From NCBI GenBank assembly GCA_019828545.1, contig JACVRA010000161.1, positions 1 to 64,000 of the forward strand: 64,000 bases of DNA, read 5' to 3'. This DNA is from Paracamarosporium sp. OC-R06-R3 (Eukaryota; Ascomycota; Dothideomycetes; Pleosporales; Didymosphaeriaceae). Both the position numbers and the translations under genes were made by a program. Of this stretch, positions 25,196 to 35,505 are shown piece after piece. The notes beneath the pieces are model-generated. The model did no database searches. It saw nothing but the letters and a program-made list of their open reading frames with translations, and was not told where the DNA came from. The number at the start of each line of letters is the position of its first letter. The stretch's first letter is position 1.

Positions 25196-26398
25196 GCCCG
25201 CAGGGTTTGCTGTGAATTTATTAGGCACGTGCGTAGTCGGACGGCTCTAGCACTGCGTTACGCGCGTATTCTTTCATTACTTAACATACTGTGTTGATTT
25301 GGCAAACATGATTGGATGGCAGTCTTGATACGCCAGTAACAAATCGCAAACACCTAGGTCATTGTTTTCGCCTTGTCTTGATTGATAGGAAACTTGATAC
25401 AAACAGCCTTAGAGACAATTCTGAATGGCTACCACAAGCACCATAGTTTTCGGTGCATTGAACAGAGGATTGGCCAGGAAAGACAACCCAACGCAAGACC
25501 ACCCCGTATATAACAGCGCTTTCTAAAGGTAGAAGTAGTTTGGCCTTGCAGGTTGCATAGTCTGCTATTAAGCCGATTCTCATTCTCATTGTGACCTGCC
25601 AATCTTGCTTGAAGTAAGAGGCCTCATGCTTCGAGAAGAACTTCGCTGTTCCTATATGCCTCTTGAAAAAGAAAAGGCTTTGCAGCTGATCATTGCAAGC
25701 CTTGAAAGTCACGGCCAACATAATTCTGTATCTCTGCATCATGTTTAGGGTAGATCCAAGACTCCTTTTCATGCTTTGTACGCCTTTAAGGTGAGTATAC
25801 CGTGGGGGAACTATCGACGCACACACCGTTCCGCCTTACCTTTGCACCTGCAGCGCATGAACAGTTGAGGGACCATTATTATATGGGAAATTGCCTCAAG
25901 CTGCTGCATTGATCACCGCAACCTGATCGATTTGAGAAATAAGATTATCTGATTGTTGTCCTCGAGTTCACAATGAATTACTTCAATATCCGATAAACGT
26001 CCGAATCCTTCCACGCTAGAACAACGGTTGCTACTTCCCTGACCAGGTGCTATGCAGGTTGACGAATGTGTGGCGCTCTGTCCTTCTCAACAGCGGTACC
26101 TATATGTGGGAGTGCGAGTGGTACGATGTTTTACGGGAGTTGGAATGTGATACGTGAAGTTATTTTTTATTGTAATTGCATATATGACAAGGTTGTTGGA
26201 GTCGAAATATGGCATTTACCAGAGTTCGTATATCTGGAGGGCAGAATGGCATCCACGGGAATACGATGACCCGAATCCCCAGATCTCTCTTTGTCCCCTT
26301 TCTATCAGCTTCAGGCCAGGTCACATCATTTTCTATGCACATCGCCTTTCCTTCGTTTCGCACGAAATCCTCAACACCACAACCGCACTTCGCCACCC
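25196..26398. other. Intergenic region, no recognised gene
   Basis: The longest open frame is 155 codons on the minus strand (25359-25826). It has no recognisable domain and a composition unlike its neighbours, so it is not called. The region contains the coiled-coil gene's promoter. Confidence 0.5.
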
Positions 26399-27027
26399 TT
26401 AATTCAATCCAGGACAATTCTCTGACAACTGTGCCGTAACCCCATCATCGTAAGGATACGGATCAACCCAAATGATATCAAATCTTCACTCTCGTTAGCA
26501 TATACACTTCCCTCTTGACTAAACCATATACTCACGCATCATCAGGGTAGGTAGGCGGATTGTCGTCCTTGCCCAACTCGTCCACAATATCAGATAAGGC
26601 ATCGTGCTCCCAGCAAATCAAGATGTTCCCCGATCCTGAATATCCTTTGACTACATCCTCGACGCATTTCGCGTCATCCCGATCGCACGAGGTATCCACG
26701 GCAAGACCGAGATCATCGGCAAGCGGCTTGACGGTGTCGTAGGGCCGTTTTCGTTTGCCGTCTTTGGAAGCGTTAGTATAAAATGACGGTGGATCTAGAA
26801 AGGGGAAGAATAGCACCGGACTTCGGCGTCTGCGCCATGATGTGGCCGATCTGGAACTGGGAAGTAGCGCCGAAGACGGAGCGCAGGCACTGTGCGCGCT
26901 GCTGGCCTACTGCGCTCAGGCCGTTGCCGCTGGCGGGTTTTTCGCCATGGCGGATTAGGTAGACCGTTGGTTCTGCAGCGGCGACGGCGAGGAGGCCCAC
27001 GGCGTTGAGAATTTGTCGGAGTTGCAT
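26399..27027 (-). CDS. Secreted histidine phosphatase superfamily (phosphoglycerate mutase-like) protein
   Basis: Exon 1 encodes a signal peptide (MQLRQILNAVGLLAVAAAEP) followed at once by the catalytic motif VYLIRHGEKPASG. An intron (GTGCTA donor, TACTAAC branch, CCAAAG acceptor, about 26817-26764) joins TPKS to DGKRKRPYDTVKPLADDLGL. The second catalytic histidine lies in ILICWEHDALSDIV. A third exon, reached by a GTGAGT intron (about 26531-26483), encodes FDIIWVDPYPYDDGVTAQ and ends ENCPGLN at 26399. The product is about 190 residues, compact for the family but with both histidine motifs. Known relatives are fungal phosphoglycerate-mutase-like secreted proteins. The substrate is not inferable. 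Confidence 0.85.
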
Positions 27028-27993
27028 TGTGTGTTCTGAGATAAATTTGCGCCGAGATTTTGATGTGTCGAAGATGTGGGTGTGCCCTCACTTTTTGTAG
27101 CGGATCCAATGGTTACATTATTCAACTGCAACTGTCAACGTGTACTTGCCATTCGTGGTGTCGCGTGGGCAGTGCTCGTGTTTGAGCGATCGCAAGGGGA
27201 AGGAGCAGACCAATTGAAAAACGCACACGTATACACATGGGTGTATTGAAAGGTCGGACAAATGACAAGCTTCCTAAAGACGACAAGCTTCCCGGAGTCT
27301 TATGCGGGCCGCGTCGATCGTCAATATCGACGGCGAATCGTTCGCCCACGTTGATGCGGCAAGATGGGATGATGTATTCTTAGCGTGCTTTTTTCTGCAG
27401 AACATTCATTCGAGCTGCATCTCGGATCTCATTTGTTGCAGCGATTTGACTGCAATTTCACATCATCTTAAGAACAGTTATTGTATGTGTTACATCTTCA
27501 TCTTGAGACCGCAAAATGCCCTCCGTTCTCGTCGTTCACCACAGTTACTATTCAATCAGCAGACCCGAAGGCTAAGAACACAATCGAAAGCCCGTATACA
27601 TTACTAGCCATCCGAGTAATCACAAGGACTACAAATTTTGCAGCTCATACGATCTATTCAACGCAGTGGGCAAGCAAACCAATACTTTCCATGACCTGGA
27701 ATCTGTGTTACCAACAACTATTCCTCGCTATACTGCTCCTCCATATGTGTAATACAAGCATTAATACCAGCCCAGCAGCTATGGCTACAAACTTTGCTAC
27801 CGCACGGGTATATCGTCGATAGGGAATGGTTCGGACCGTTGTAAGCTCCATAGAACGCTGACTGTGGGTCTAGACAGCTAATCTGGGTTAGCGAGATGCA
27901 GTAGATGTAGAAACGCTGGACCTACTGTTGCTCGTTGAAGAGTACGTGTTCTGCAACGTGCTGACCAAAGTCGAAAGAATGATCAGGGTCTGA
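27028..27993. other. Intergenic region, no recognised gene
   Basis: This stretch lies between the histidine phosphatase start and the 3' end of a coiled-coil gene. Short frames only. Confidence 0.5.
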
Positions 27994-28703
27994 CTATGTC
28001 CAGCTTTGCTTCGACCGTGGCTGCGTTCTCATGGACACAGAGTTGGTCGAATCTTGGTCCGGCTTTTTGTTGGCAATCTCCATGATCTTGGAAACCGATT
28101 TCAATGTGTTTCCGAGTCGGCCGTTGATGTTCCTTGCTTTGTCCGTCAGACCCATCCGCTTGTCAGTATCGCGCAACACATCAACCACAGGGCCCATATT
28201 TGGAAGGGACATCAGTGCTTTCCTGATGTTGCGCAAGATAGTAGAGTCTTCTTCCAAACACTTTTGTGCATCCGAAGACATCTCACTCATCTGCGCACAA
28301 CACACCCTCATCTCTTTGTGTTCTTGAACTACTTTCGCGTAGTCATCCTTCGCGGTTTGCGAGTTGCTCTTGGATCTCTTCTCAAGCTGTTGCGCTTTGA
28401 TTAGATTGAAGTAAACATCTGAATCTTTGAGACGCTCAACCTCTACTTTGAGAAGCTCAACCTTGCCGTCGCGATCTTCGACTTCGGCTTCGAGAAGTGC
28501 GATCTTTTCGTCGCGATCTTCGACTTGAGCTTGAAGTGCCTCTGCAAGCTGTTTGTAGGCTGCTACGCTCGTTAGCTGATACTTTCGAAAAACGAGATAA
28601 AGGCCTTACAAGTGCTGCTTCCAGCATCAGATTCATCGTCTCCATTACCGTCAAACTCGTCGCTCAAGTTGCCCAAGTAACTATCCTCGCCGTCGCTCGA
28701 CAT
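27994..28703 (-). CDS. Small coiled-coil protein, acidic N-terminus, unknown function
   Basis: The start at 28703 gives MSSDGEDSYLGNLSDEFDGN, an Asp/Ser-rich head. A GTAAGG...GCGTAG intron (about 28610-28564) joins SST to AYKQLAEALQAQVEDRDEK. What follows is a clear heptad coiled coil with an internal duplication: the segments ALQAQVEDRDEKIALLEAEV and VEDRDGKVELLKVEVERLK repeat the same pattern. The C-terminal part (MSEMSSDAQKCLEEDSTILR ...) is helical and basic. The predicted size is about 220 residues. No membrane segment or enzyme motif is present. The family is not recognised. Confidence 0.6.
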
Positions 28704-29137
28704 TGAGGACTTGTAAGCTCCTGGGCAAGTAACGTGGATATTATCGTCTTGAAAATGGATGTGAGATAACGGCATATTACACACTAAGTTACTGAAAGAG
28801 AGCTGTAGCGCGACGTGTCAGTGAGAAGAAACACGATACACACAGCACTACGAGCCAGGCGTTATGGGTGGCGGCTTCCGTCGCTACGACGACGATAAAC
28901 AAGGAAGGTACAAACAAGTATGGGTATGACCACAAACAGCAACACAACAAGTACCTGCCTCTCTCGTGCAATGCTTCTATTCGCTTTCACTCTCCCCAGG
29001 ATTCCGCAATCAGCTGGCCTACATGAGCCAAACCTTGCCCCAACAGTACAGATCCACAAGTTTTCACAGCTTTTACGCCCGAATCAGTCCGATAAAGCAC
29101 AAGCCCAAAGCAGGACAAGTAATTGTGAACACCACTC
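28704..29137. other. Intergenic spacer
   Basis: The spacer holds the coiled-coil gene's upstream DNA and the 3' end of the first lactonase-like gene. Part is strongly C/A-rich. Nothing is recognised. Confidence 0.45.
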
Positions 29138-30145
29138 CTACAACGTCCCGGGCCAAAACCTCTCCCCATGCCTATCCCTCCACCCCCCATCATGCGCAAC
29201 CACAACCTCCACCTCCACGATCCCATCACCCTCCTCTTTCACCTTCCCCTCTCCCAACAACCTCCTTACCCTCTCCACCGTCCTCGTAGCACACTCCGTA
29301 TTCATATGCACGCTCCTGAGTCCACCCTTCCCATCATCATACATAGCGATTTCCCTCTCCCCACTCAATATCCTCTTATCATGACAGCAGTCACCGCCGA
29401 GGTATACCCATTTCCCTGGCGCTGTGCGCGCAAGCAAGTTTACATGGCCGTGCAAGTGGCCCGGCGCATCAACGATATACAAAGAGCCGTCGCCGAAGAA
29501 GTCGATTGCGGCAGGGAAGCCAGCTAGCGGTTGCCACTTGTGTTCCGTTACGCGGGTGTGAGACGCGAACGTATCATCATCATCTACAGGTGGTAGCTCC
29601 CTCGTTCTATCCTTTGGAAGCTCGTCTGCGTTGAAGAGGGAAGAAGGGTACAGTGGTCCACCGCCATGTGCAAGGAGATGCAACGTGCCGTTTCCGACTA
29701 TGAATTCGGCGTTCGCGAAGTCGGATGGTGTCCCGACGTGGTCCCAGTGTACATGGCTTAAGACGACTGTGTCGATGTCTTCGGGCTGCAGACCGCCTTT
29801 TCGTAAGCTCTCGGCGACGTCGGGAGATACGCTCGTAGGTTGTCGCTGCGCGATGTGATGCTGTTGCGCTTCACGATAGCCGGTGAAGTCGCGCTTTAGG
29901 CCCAGATCGAAGATCAACTTGGTAGTCTTGGGACCTTGACCGAGTGCCTGGATTGAAGGTGGATGTTGGATGAGGAAGGATAGAGATGGGACTGTTGCGC
30001 GTTTTTGAGGGTCGGCCGGCGTGACAAATAGACTCTCAGGGAGGGTAAGCTGGCCGCCTTCGAGAGCTGAAATTGTCACATAGATTTGGTTCGATGAGGG
30101 CGCCGGGAGTGTAACGACCTCGTCTTTGACAGGGGACGCAGCCAT
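29138..30145 (-). CDS. Metallo-beta-lactamase-fold hydrolase (lactonase-like), copy 1
   Basis: This single-exon gene encodes 335 residues starting MAASPVKDEVVTLPAP at 30145. An in-frame ATG at 30226 is less likely because it adds an unrelated stretch. The zinc-binding motif HxHxDH is in VVLSHVHWDHVGT. Further ligands are likely in VDAPGHLHGHVNLLA, LGGDCCHDKR and VVAHDGGW. The core IFDLGLKRDF is typical of fungal relatives of N-acyl-homoserine-lactone lactonases. The expected reaction is hydrolytic opening of a lactone or related ester. It is paralogous to the gene at 36828-37879 and diverges from the zinc alcohol dehydrogenase at 30431 with only 285 bp between the two starts. Confidence 0.9.
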   Translation of the reverse strand: MAASPVKDEVVTLPAPSSNQIYVTISALEGGQLTLPESLFVTPADPQKRATVPSLSFLIQHPPSIQALGQGPKTTKLIFDLGLKRDFTGYREAQQHHIAQRQPTSVSPDVAESLRKGGLQPEDIDTVVLSHVHWDHVGTPSDFANAEFIVGNGTLHLLAHGGGPLYPSSLFNADELPKDRTRELPPVDDDDTFASHTRVTEHKWQPLAGFPAAIDFFGDGSLYIVDAPGHLHGHVNLLARTAPGKWVYLGGDCCHDKRILSGEREIAMYDDGKGGLRSVHMNTECATRTVERVRRLLGEGKVKEEGDGIVEVEVVVAHDGGWRDRHGERFWPGTL

Positions 30146-30430
30146 GGTAATGGTACAGATTAGAATGCTTGATGTGAATTGTGCTATATTCTCGATCTTT
30201 GCAAGATCTAGCCAATGTCGTATCACGGCTTAGCTAGCATGATGATTTGGAGAAGGCATGACTTAGACAAGCTTAGCCCCACCTTATGCTCCCCCATACC
30301 CCGCTGCGGGGTTCAACCCTTGATCCATGACACGCAATTGGGATGGCACGACTTGACCGAATCGCTGGTTATTGATCTAGCAGACCTAAAGCCTCCAACT
30401 ACTCGATTATCCAAGACTACAAGAGCCACG
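30146..30430. promoter_or_regulatory. Shared divergent promoter, lactonase copy 1 / alcohol dehydrogenase
   Basis: These 285 bp separate two divergent start codons, so the genes probably share control elements. The sequence near 30296-30312 (CATACCCCGCTGCGGGGTT) contains a short inverted repeat, ACCCCGC/GCGGGGT around T. It is a palindrome of the CCCCGC type bound by C2H2 regulators and could be an operator for the neighbouring C2H2 factor. That assignment is inference only. Confidence 0.4.
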
Positions 30431-31576
30431 ATGGCGACCAAACTCCCCGAGACAATGCGCGGCCAGTTCCTCGAATCATTCAAGCAACCATATGCATTAC
30501 GCACCGTTCCTCTTCCAGAACTCTCGCATCCAGACGACGTACTGATCAAAGTCGACGCCGCATCGTACTGCCACACCGACTATGTTCTAGCTCAAGGGCA
30601 GATGCCAGGATTTCCTAAGGCCTTCCCCCACATCGGCTGCCACGAATTTGCTGGAACAATAACCTCACACTTCGACCGCCCAAGCCCTGAAGCAGCGCGC
30701 TTTAAGGTAGGGGCCAGAGTTGGGGTCACTGGACGAGCATTCCACGCTTGTGGGGAGTGTTTCGAGTGTCAGGGTTCGAGAGATCCTGTGGCTGAAGACG
30801 AGAAAGGCTACTCAGTGCACTGCACACGTGCAGAGAACAACGGAATTAGTAAAGACGGCGGGTTTGCAGAGTATGCAGTGGTTGATGCTCGTCAGCTAGC
30901 GCCCATACCAGATGAGTTATCGGCTGCAGAGACCGCGCCGCTCATGTGCGCCGGGATTACGATATACGCTGCTCTGAAACGGTGTAAACTGCATCCTGGG
31001 AGCCGTGTAGCAATCATGGGAGCTGGTGGCGGCCTTGGACATCTTGGTTTGCAATATGCAACGAAGATGGGATTCAAGGTTCTTGGGGTAGATGCAGCTG
31101 ACGGGCCGCTCAGCTTAGCTAGATCACTTAACACCGATGCACGAATCGTGGACGCGAGATCAGAGAAGGCGATTGACATTGTGCAGCAATTGGGTGCGGA
31201 AGACGGGAAAAGAGATCTTGGAGAAAAGGGTGTTGATGCTGTGATTATTCTGCCAGAAAGTCAAGCAGCATTCGATTTTGGCATGACCTTACTAAAGTCC
31301 CATGGCAAGTGTGTGGTCGTATCTTTTCCGGAAAATGGGTTCCATATATCAGCTCGGGATGTCGTATTTCGCGATATCTCCATTACAGGCAGTCTCGTTG
31401 GGAGCAACAGAACACTGCGAGAAATGTTGAACTTCTCTGCTGAACATGGCGTACGGGCCGTGTCCAAGTCATTTCCGCTGTCGAGGTTGAACGAATTGGT
31501 CGAGGATTACCATAAAGGTGGCGGAGGGAAATTGGTGGTTGATCTGGCTTTAAAAGACCAGGGTGACAAACACTGA
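30431..31576 (+). CDS. Zinc-dependent alcohol dehydrogenase (MDR family)
   Basis: This single-exon gene encodes 381 residues from the ATG at 30431. Catalytic zinc ligands are visible in ASYCHTDYVLA and HIGCHEFAG. The structural zinc lobe is CGECFECQG followed, after an insertion, by YSVHC. The NAD(P)-binding glycine motif is IMGAGGGLGHLGLQYA, followed by VLGVDAADGP, where the Asp suggests NAD preference. The enzyme is expected to interconvert an alcohol and an aldehyde. It belongs to the run of metabolic genes from 29.1 to 43.1 kb and shares a divergent promoter with lactonase copy 1. The gene appears intact. Confidence 0.93.
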   Translation: MATKLPETMRGQFLESFKQPYALRTVPLPELSHPDDVLIKVDAASYCHTDYVLAQGQMPGFPKAFPHIGCHEFAGTITSHFDRPSPEAARFKVGARVGVTGRAFHACGECFECQGSRDPVAEDEKGYSVHCTRAENNGISKDGGFAEYAVVDARQLAPIPDELSAAETAPLMCAGITIYAALKRCKLHPGSRVAIMGAGGGLGHLGLQYATKMGFKVLGVDAADGPLSLARSLNTDARIVDARSEKAIDIVQQLGAEDGKRDLGEKGVDAVIILPESQAAFDFGMTLLKSHGKCVVVSFPENGFHISARDVVFRDISITGSLVGSNRTLREMLNFSAEHGVRAVSKSFPLSRLNELVEDYHKGGGGKLVVDLALKDQGDKH

Positions 31577-31617
31577 TTGCTCCCAGTAGTAATTACCTTG
31601 ATATCATAAATTAAAGT

Positions 31618-34276
31618 TCAACCTGACTCCAACATATCTGCGTATAGGTTCAAAGCGCTGCCGATGACATCGACGATCGCCCAAGTCTGTGCGCCTTTGA
31701 AGATAGTTGCCCACACCCTGAGTACTCCAGCACTCAGACCTTTGGTATATGCTGGGGAGTCCACAACCACATCTGCCGGGAGGGCAAACTCCGTCTCATC
31801 CAGCATGCTCTTGACAATCGAGGTGATCCGGCGTTCATCTTCCGTGACGGGAGGCTCGGGCTCCGGAACAGAGAGCGCCTCTAGCCATTTACTCATCAAG
31901 TAGGCGCATTCTAGTGTGCATAGGGAGTGTTGTATTGACCAGATGAATGACTGCGTCTTGGCTACTAGTCTATAGCCAATTTTGACGGGAATGCTTAACG
32001 CGTGCGCTGAGTGTAGGACAGCTCGGGTGATTTTCGGAGAACGTCGAATGGCAGGCCCAGCTCGAAATGCATTAGCGATCAACACTGGATCTCGTGTATC
32101 CAAAGCTCGACCGGCAGTATCCACGTAGAGGCGTATGTATGCTAGCCGAAGAAGAGCAGTTGAATTAAACGCAACCGGCCCATTTGGGCTCATGGGATCC
32201 AGTGAAGACTCAGGGTTATTCTTCCATCCCGTTTGCCAGTTTCTCAAGGCGTTCTCAAGGGATGACACATCATCTTGGCTAAGCTCTCCTGGTCCGTCAA
32301 ATCGACAACGCACTACTTGGCGGACGAAGAATATGTGCTGAATAAGGGCGTGTATTAGGGCGTAGTTGCCAGCGCTTGAGTTCCATTCTGTTATATCTCG
32401 ACCGTTTCTTGAGAATAACTTTTGTAGAGCATCTTGAAATTGGATTTCTGGAGCACCATTTTTCTTCGCTTCCCGCCAAGCGGATTCACTTGGAGCTTTG
32501 AACTCTGCAGCGCTGCATGGAAGAGTTAATTTGACTTCAGAAGTGAGAATGAAAGGCGGAATGTTATAGACAATGCAATGAAGATTTGAGAATCCATAGA
32601 CAATGAACTTGGTCCGCTTGATCGTTTCGCGGTGTATCCAGTCTTCCCATGATAAATCGTGTCGTAGTGGTTCGTTTTCCAGCCCATCGTCACGGATCAG
32701 GGTGGCTAATACACTCTGAATAGCAAGGGCTTCTCGAAGAATCTCTTTATGTTTTGCCCAGGTACAGAGAGCCATGAGCAGGAGTAAAGCCTGTGCTGTC
32801 TGCATAAGATCTTCTCCTATTGGGACAACGTCCGAAGCGGACGGAAGACCAAGTGGGCCGACACTTGATGGAGCACGCACGGGGCTTCGTGGTACCGACG
32901 TGGCACCTGGCTCGTGTGATGAAGAACGATCCGAGTCGGCTCGACGATGATGCTCGACTAAGCGAGCATCTCTTCTCCGAATACGATGTGTGGCTATCGT
33001 ACGACTTACATTGAACAACTCCACCCCTTTCTCGCCTTCAAAGGTATATTGTGCACCGATTGCGGCAAGGGCAAGGAGAAGTTCGATTGAGCAGCTGTCG
33101 ACTGACATGGTAGGAATGTGTAAGAAAGGCATATGCTCATGGAAGCCGTTGATGTACGCAGCCAAGTACCTACAGAGCGCCAACCGCGTGGGTAATTTGA
33201 AATCACCTGGAATTACGGTTGCAAATTCGTCGAGTTTTTCCACAATCTTTTGTCTGTCGTCTAGGGATAAATCTGAAAAAGATCGATGTCCGTTATGTTG
33301 ACCTGGATCTTCGGGTTGCAATGACGGTAGCCTTGAACCGAAACGGGAAAAGGTATGGCTTTCGTCACCTTGGGTTTGCGGTGCAAGCGTAGAGGCCAAG
33401 GGTGTACTTGCATGTGGAAGGAACTCATTTCCATAACCAAGAGATTCTGGGGAAAAGAATGGCATGGGCTGTTCGGTGTTGATGATGCTCGAAAAGCGGT
33501 ATGAGGCCAAGGGCTCATTATCCCAAAACGCCGCCAGACTGTCTAACGACTCTCCGAGACTAGGGCCGCTGACCTGCGCAACATTCATGTGAACAGTACT
33601 CGAAGGCAGCACAGGTTGTTCAACCGTTTGCACGGTGGAGCTTTGCAGCGGCAGCGAACTTGGGTGGCGAGAGTCGCCGTTCGTTACAGTTCCTTGTGAC
33701 CCCTGCAAGGATTGATATTCTGCCGCCATGGAGAGTGCAGCAAGAGAAAACTCTTCATTCTGACTGTAATGCACAGGCCCAATAGGGGCTGGGTGAGGAT
33801 GCAGAGGCGGCTGCATATCCATGTGAACAGCTGCTGGAGTGGACATCATGCTGGGGATTTCGGGAACGGGCCGGCCAGCATCGAAGCTGGTGCGCATTCG
33901 TTTTGGTGGCCTCGGATCTTGAACAACATATTCGTCGATGGGGGGTTGTTGGTCCTTATTGACGTTGTGCTTATGGTGGGTCAACCGCTCATGCCGGACA
34001 AGGAGATCACTTGAATCATCAGCATGTGACCTGCCTCGGCCACGGGTTATCTTACCTGCGTGTGAACGAGTAATTGCACGCACCGCAGCTGAATGGCTTG
34101 ACTCCGCTGTCTTGGGACCGCATTAACAGAGGTCAGCGTGGGCGTGTGCGCGACTTACGAATGCGCTCATGGCGTTGCAAATGCTCCAAGCGCGCGAAGC
34201 TACGTCCACAGTGATCGCAATGGAAACGTTTCTCCTTCTTCCCCGCGGGCGCTTGTTCACCCGAGCTTGGTTCCAT
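31618..34276 (-). CDS. C2H2 zinc-finger / Fungal_trans transcription factor
   Basis: The start at 34276 gives MEPSSGEQAPAGKKEKR followed by a complete C2H2 finger, FHCDHCGRSFARLEHLQRHE. The first intron (GTAAGT to CCCAAG) reconnects RIH to SGVKPFSCGACNYSF, the canonical H-x-G-x-K-P linker plus a second finger. A GTAAGA...TTCAAG intron then gives RSDLLVRHERLTHH. A large last exon holds a Ser/Pro-rich linker and the Fungal_trans middle homology region (around FKLPTRLALCRYLAAYINGF and HEHMPFLHIPTM). The open frame alone would suggest a false start at 34083 inside an intron. It lies in the middle of the catabolic gene run and is the obvious candidate regulator. Confidence 0.9.
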
Positions 34277-34743
34277 GCGAGCTAGATGAGACGGGCGCTT
34301 AGAGCTTCATTGGCTCAGGTAACAGCGTCAGCATTTCAGACCGACATCAGAGGGTTCTGTGCTCCGTTGGGGATGCCAGACGGTGTTCGGCGAGAGGTTG
34401 GAGGTCGGGGAGGAGGGAGCATCAGGAAAATGCGGAGTGCGGGATGAAAATGCGGAGACGAATCACATGTGGGGGGCGCCACCAACCGTCCCAGGCTTGG
34501 CGGGCAGGAACCCAGAGCTTGCGTCATCAACGAGGCACATATAGGGGCGGAAAGCTTCAAGGTTTGCGAATTAGACATTTTGAGCGGTGTAGTATGGTGT
34601 TGAGCAAGCAGATGCGCGTGTGGGGCTTGCTGACCCGGTATCCAGGTCGCACCTGCCGCTGTTTCATCTAATAGACGCGTCGCTCCTTCCAATCATGCGT
34701 CGCGACTGCCAGCTTCAAACTACCCATCCGATCTACGCCCGAC
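34277..34743. other. Upstream region of the C2H2 factor
   Basis: This region contains the factor's promoter and leader, plus the 3' end of the decarboxylase-like gene. The open frames here overlap on both strands and show no domain. Confidence 0.45.
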
Positions 34744-35196
34744 CTATGCCCGCTCGCTCTTGTTCCCTAGCTCTCGCGGCATCTCACCCTTCTCTGCCAT
34801 GTCATTCAGCACCTTTTCTGCCGTCTTCATTGCATCTACGCCAGCTGGCACACCGCAGTATGTCGTCGCGTGAATGATGGCTTCGCGTATCTCGAGTTCG
34901 GACAAGCCATTGTTGCGAGCACCGCGGATGTGGACCGCCAGCTCTGGTGCCCGGTTCAGCGCCATGAGCATGCCGATGTTAAGGAGGCTTCTTTGCTGCT
35001 TGCTGAGACCTGGTCGAGTCCAAGCATAGCCCCAGCACCATTCGGTTACGATTTCTTGTCCTGCTCGTGAGAAGTCGGTTGAGCCATTGGCAAGAGCGCG
35101 GTCGACGTATTCCTCTCCTACGACGCTACGACGCATCTTCAAGCCCTCGTCAAAGAGCTGCTTGTGTAGCTCATCGTATTTTGGGTCGGTCGACAT
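34744..35196 (-). CDS. Carboxymuconolactone decarboxylase-like protein, copy 1
   Basis: This single-exon gene encodes 150 residues. The CMD/AhpD-like helical fold is recognised from [40 protein letters not shown] and [20 protein letters not shown]. The His and the CGxPAG turn occupy the usual active-site position of gamma-carboxymuconolactone decarboxylase. The length equals that of the bacterial single-domain enzyme. In the beta-ketoadipate pathway this reaction yields an enol-lactone, but many fungal members have other substrates. It sits between the cluster regulator and a hydroxyacid dehydrogenase, both on the same strand. Confidence 0.92.
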   Translation of the reverse strand: MSTDPKYDELHKQLFDEGLKMRRSVVGEEYVDRALANGSTDFSRAGQEIVTEWCWGYAWTRPGLSKQQRSLLNIGMLMALNRAPELAVHIRGARNNGLSELEIREAIIHATTYCGVPAGVDAMKTAEKVLNDMAEKGEMPRELGNKSERA

Positions 35197-35505
35197 GACG
35201 GTAGTGATGCGTACGAAGTTTCTCGGTGAAGTCTAATAGCTACCAAGAGCTTAGGAGATGGGTGATATCGAATGCGAGTACGAAGGAAAAAACAACGGGT
35301 GTCGAAGTATTTGGAATCTGGGAACATGCCCCAGGAAAGGGCAGGACATTTCACATGGGCCGGCATCGGTGTTCTCTTGTTGGGGATGCCCCTCATTCTA
35401 CCCCTCTTCTCCAACGGATGCAGCGTTGCGTCACCATACAAGCAGGTGTGGAAGAAACGGAACCGTCACTGATCACATGTCGCATTCCACGACGAACAAA
35501 TTACT

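Noticed and set aside
25359..25826. 155-codon minus-strand open frame
   Set aside because: No domain, no plausible promoter context and a composition unlike neighbouring genes. Treated as chance.
34639..34692. Start of a small minus-strand protein upstream of CMD copy 1
   Set aside because: Overlapping open frames on both strands with Pro/Arg-rich random composition and no family match.
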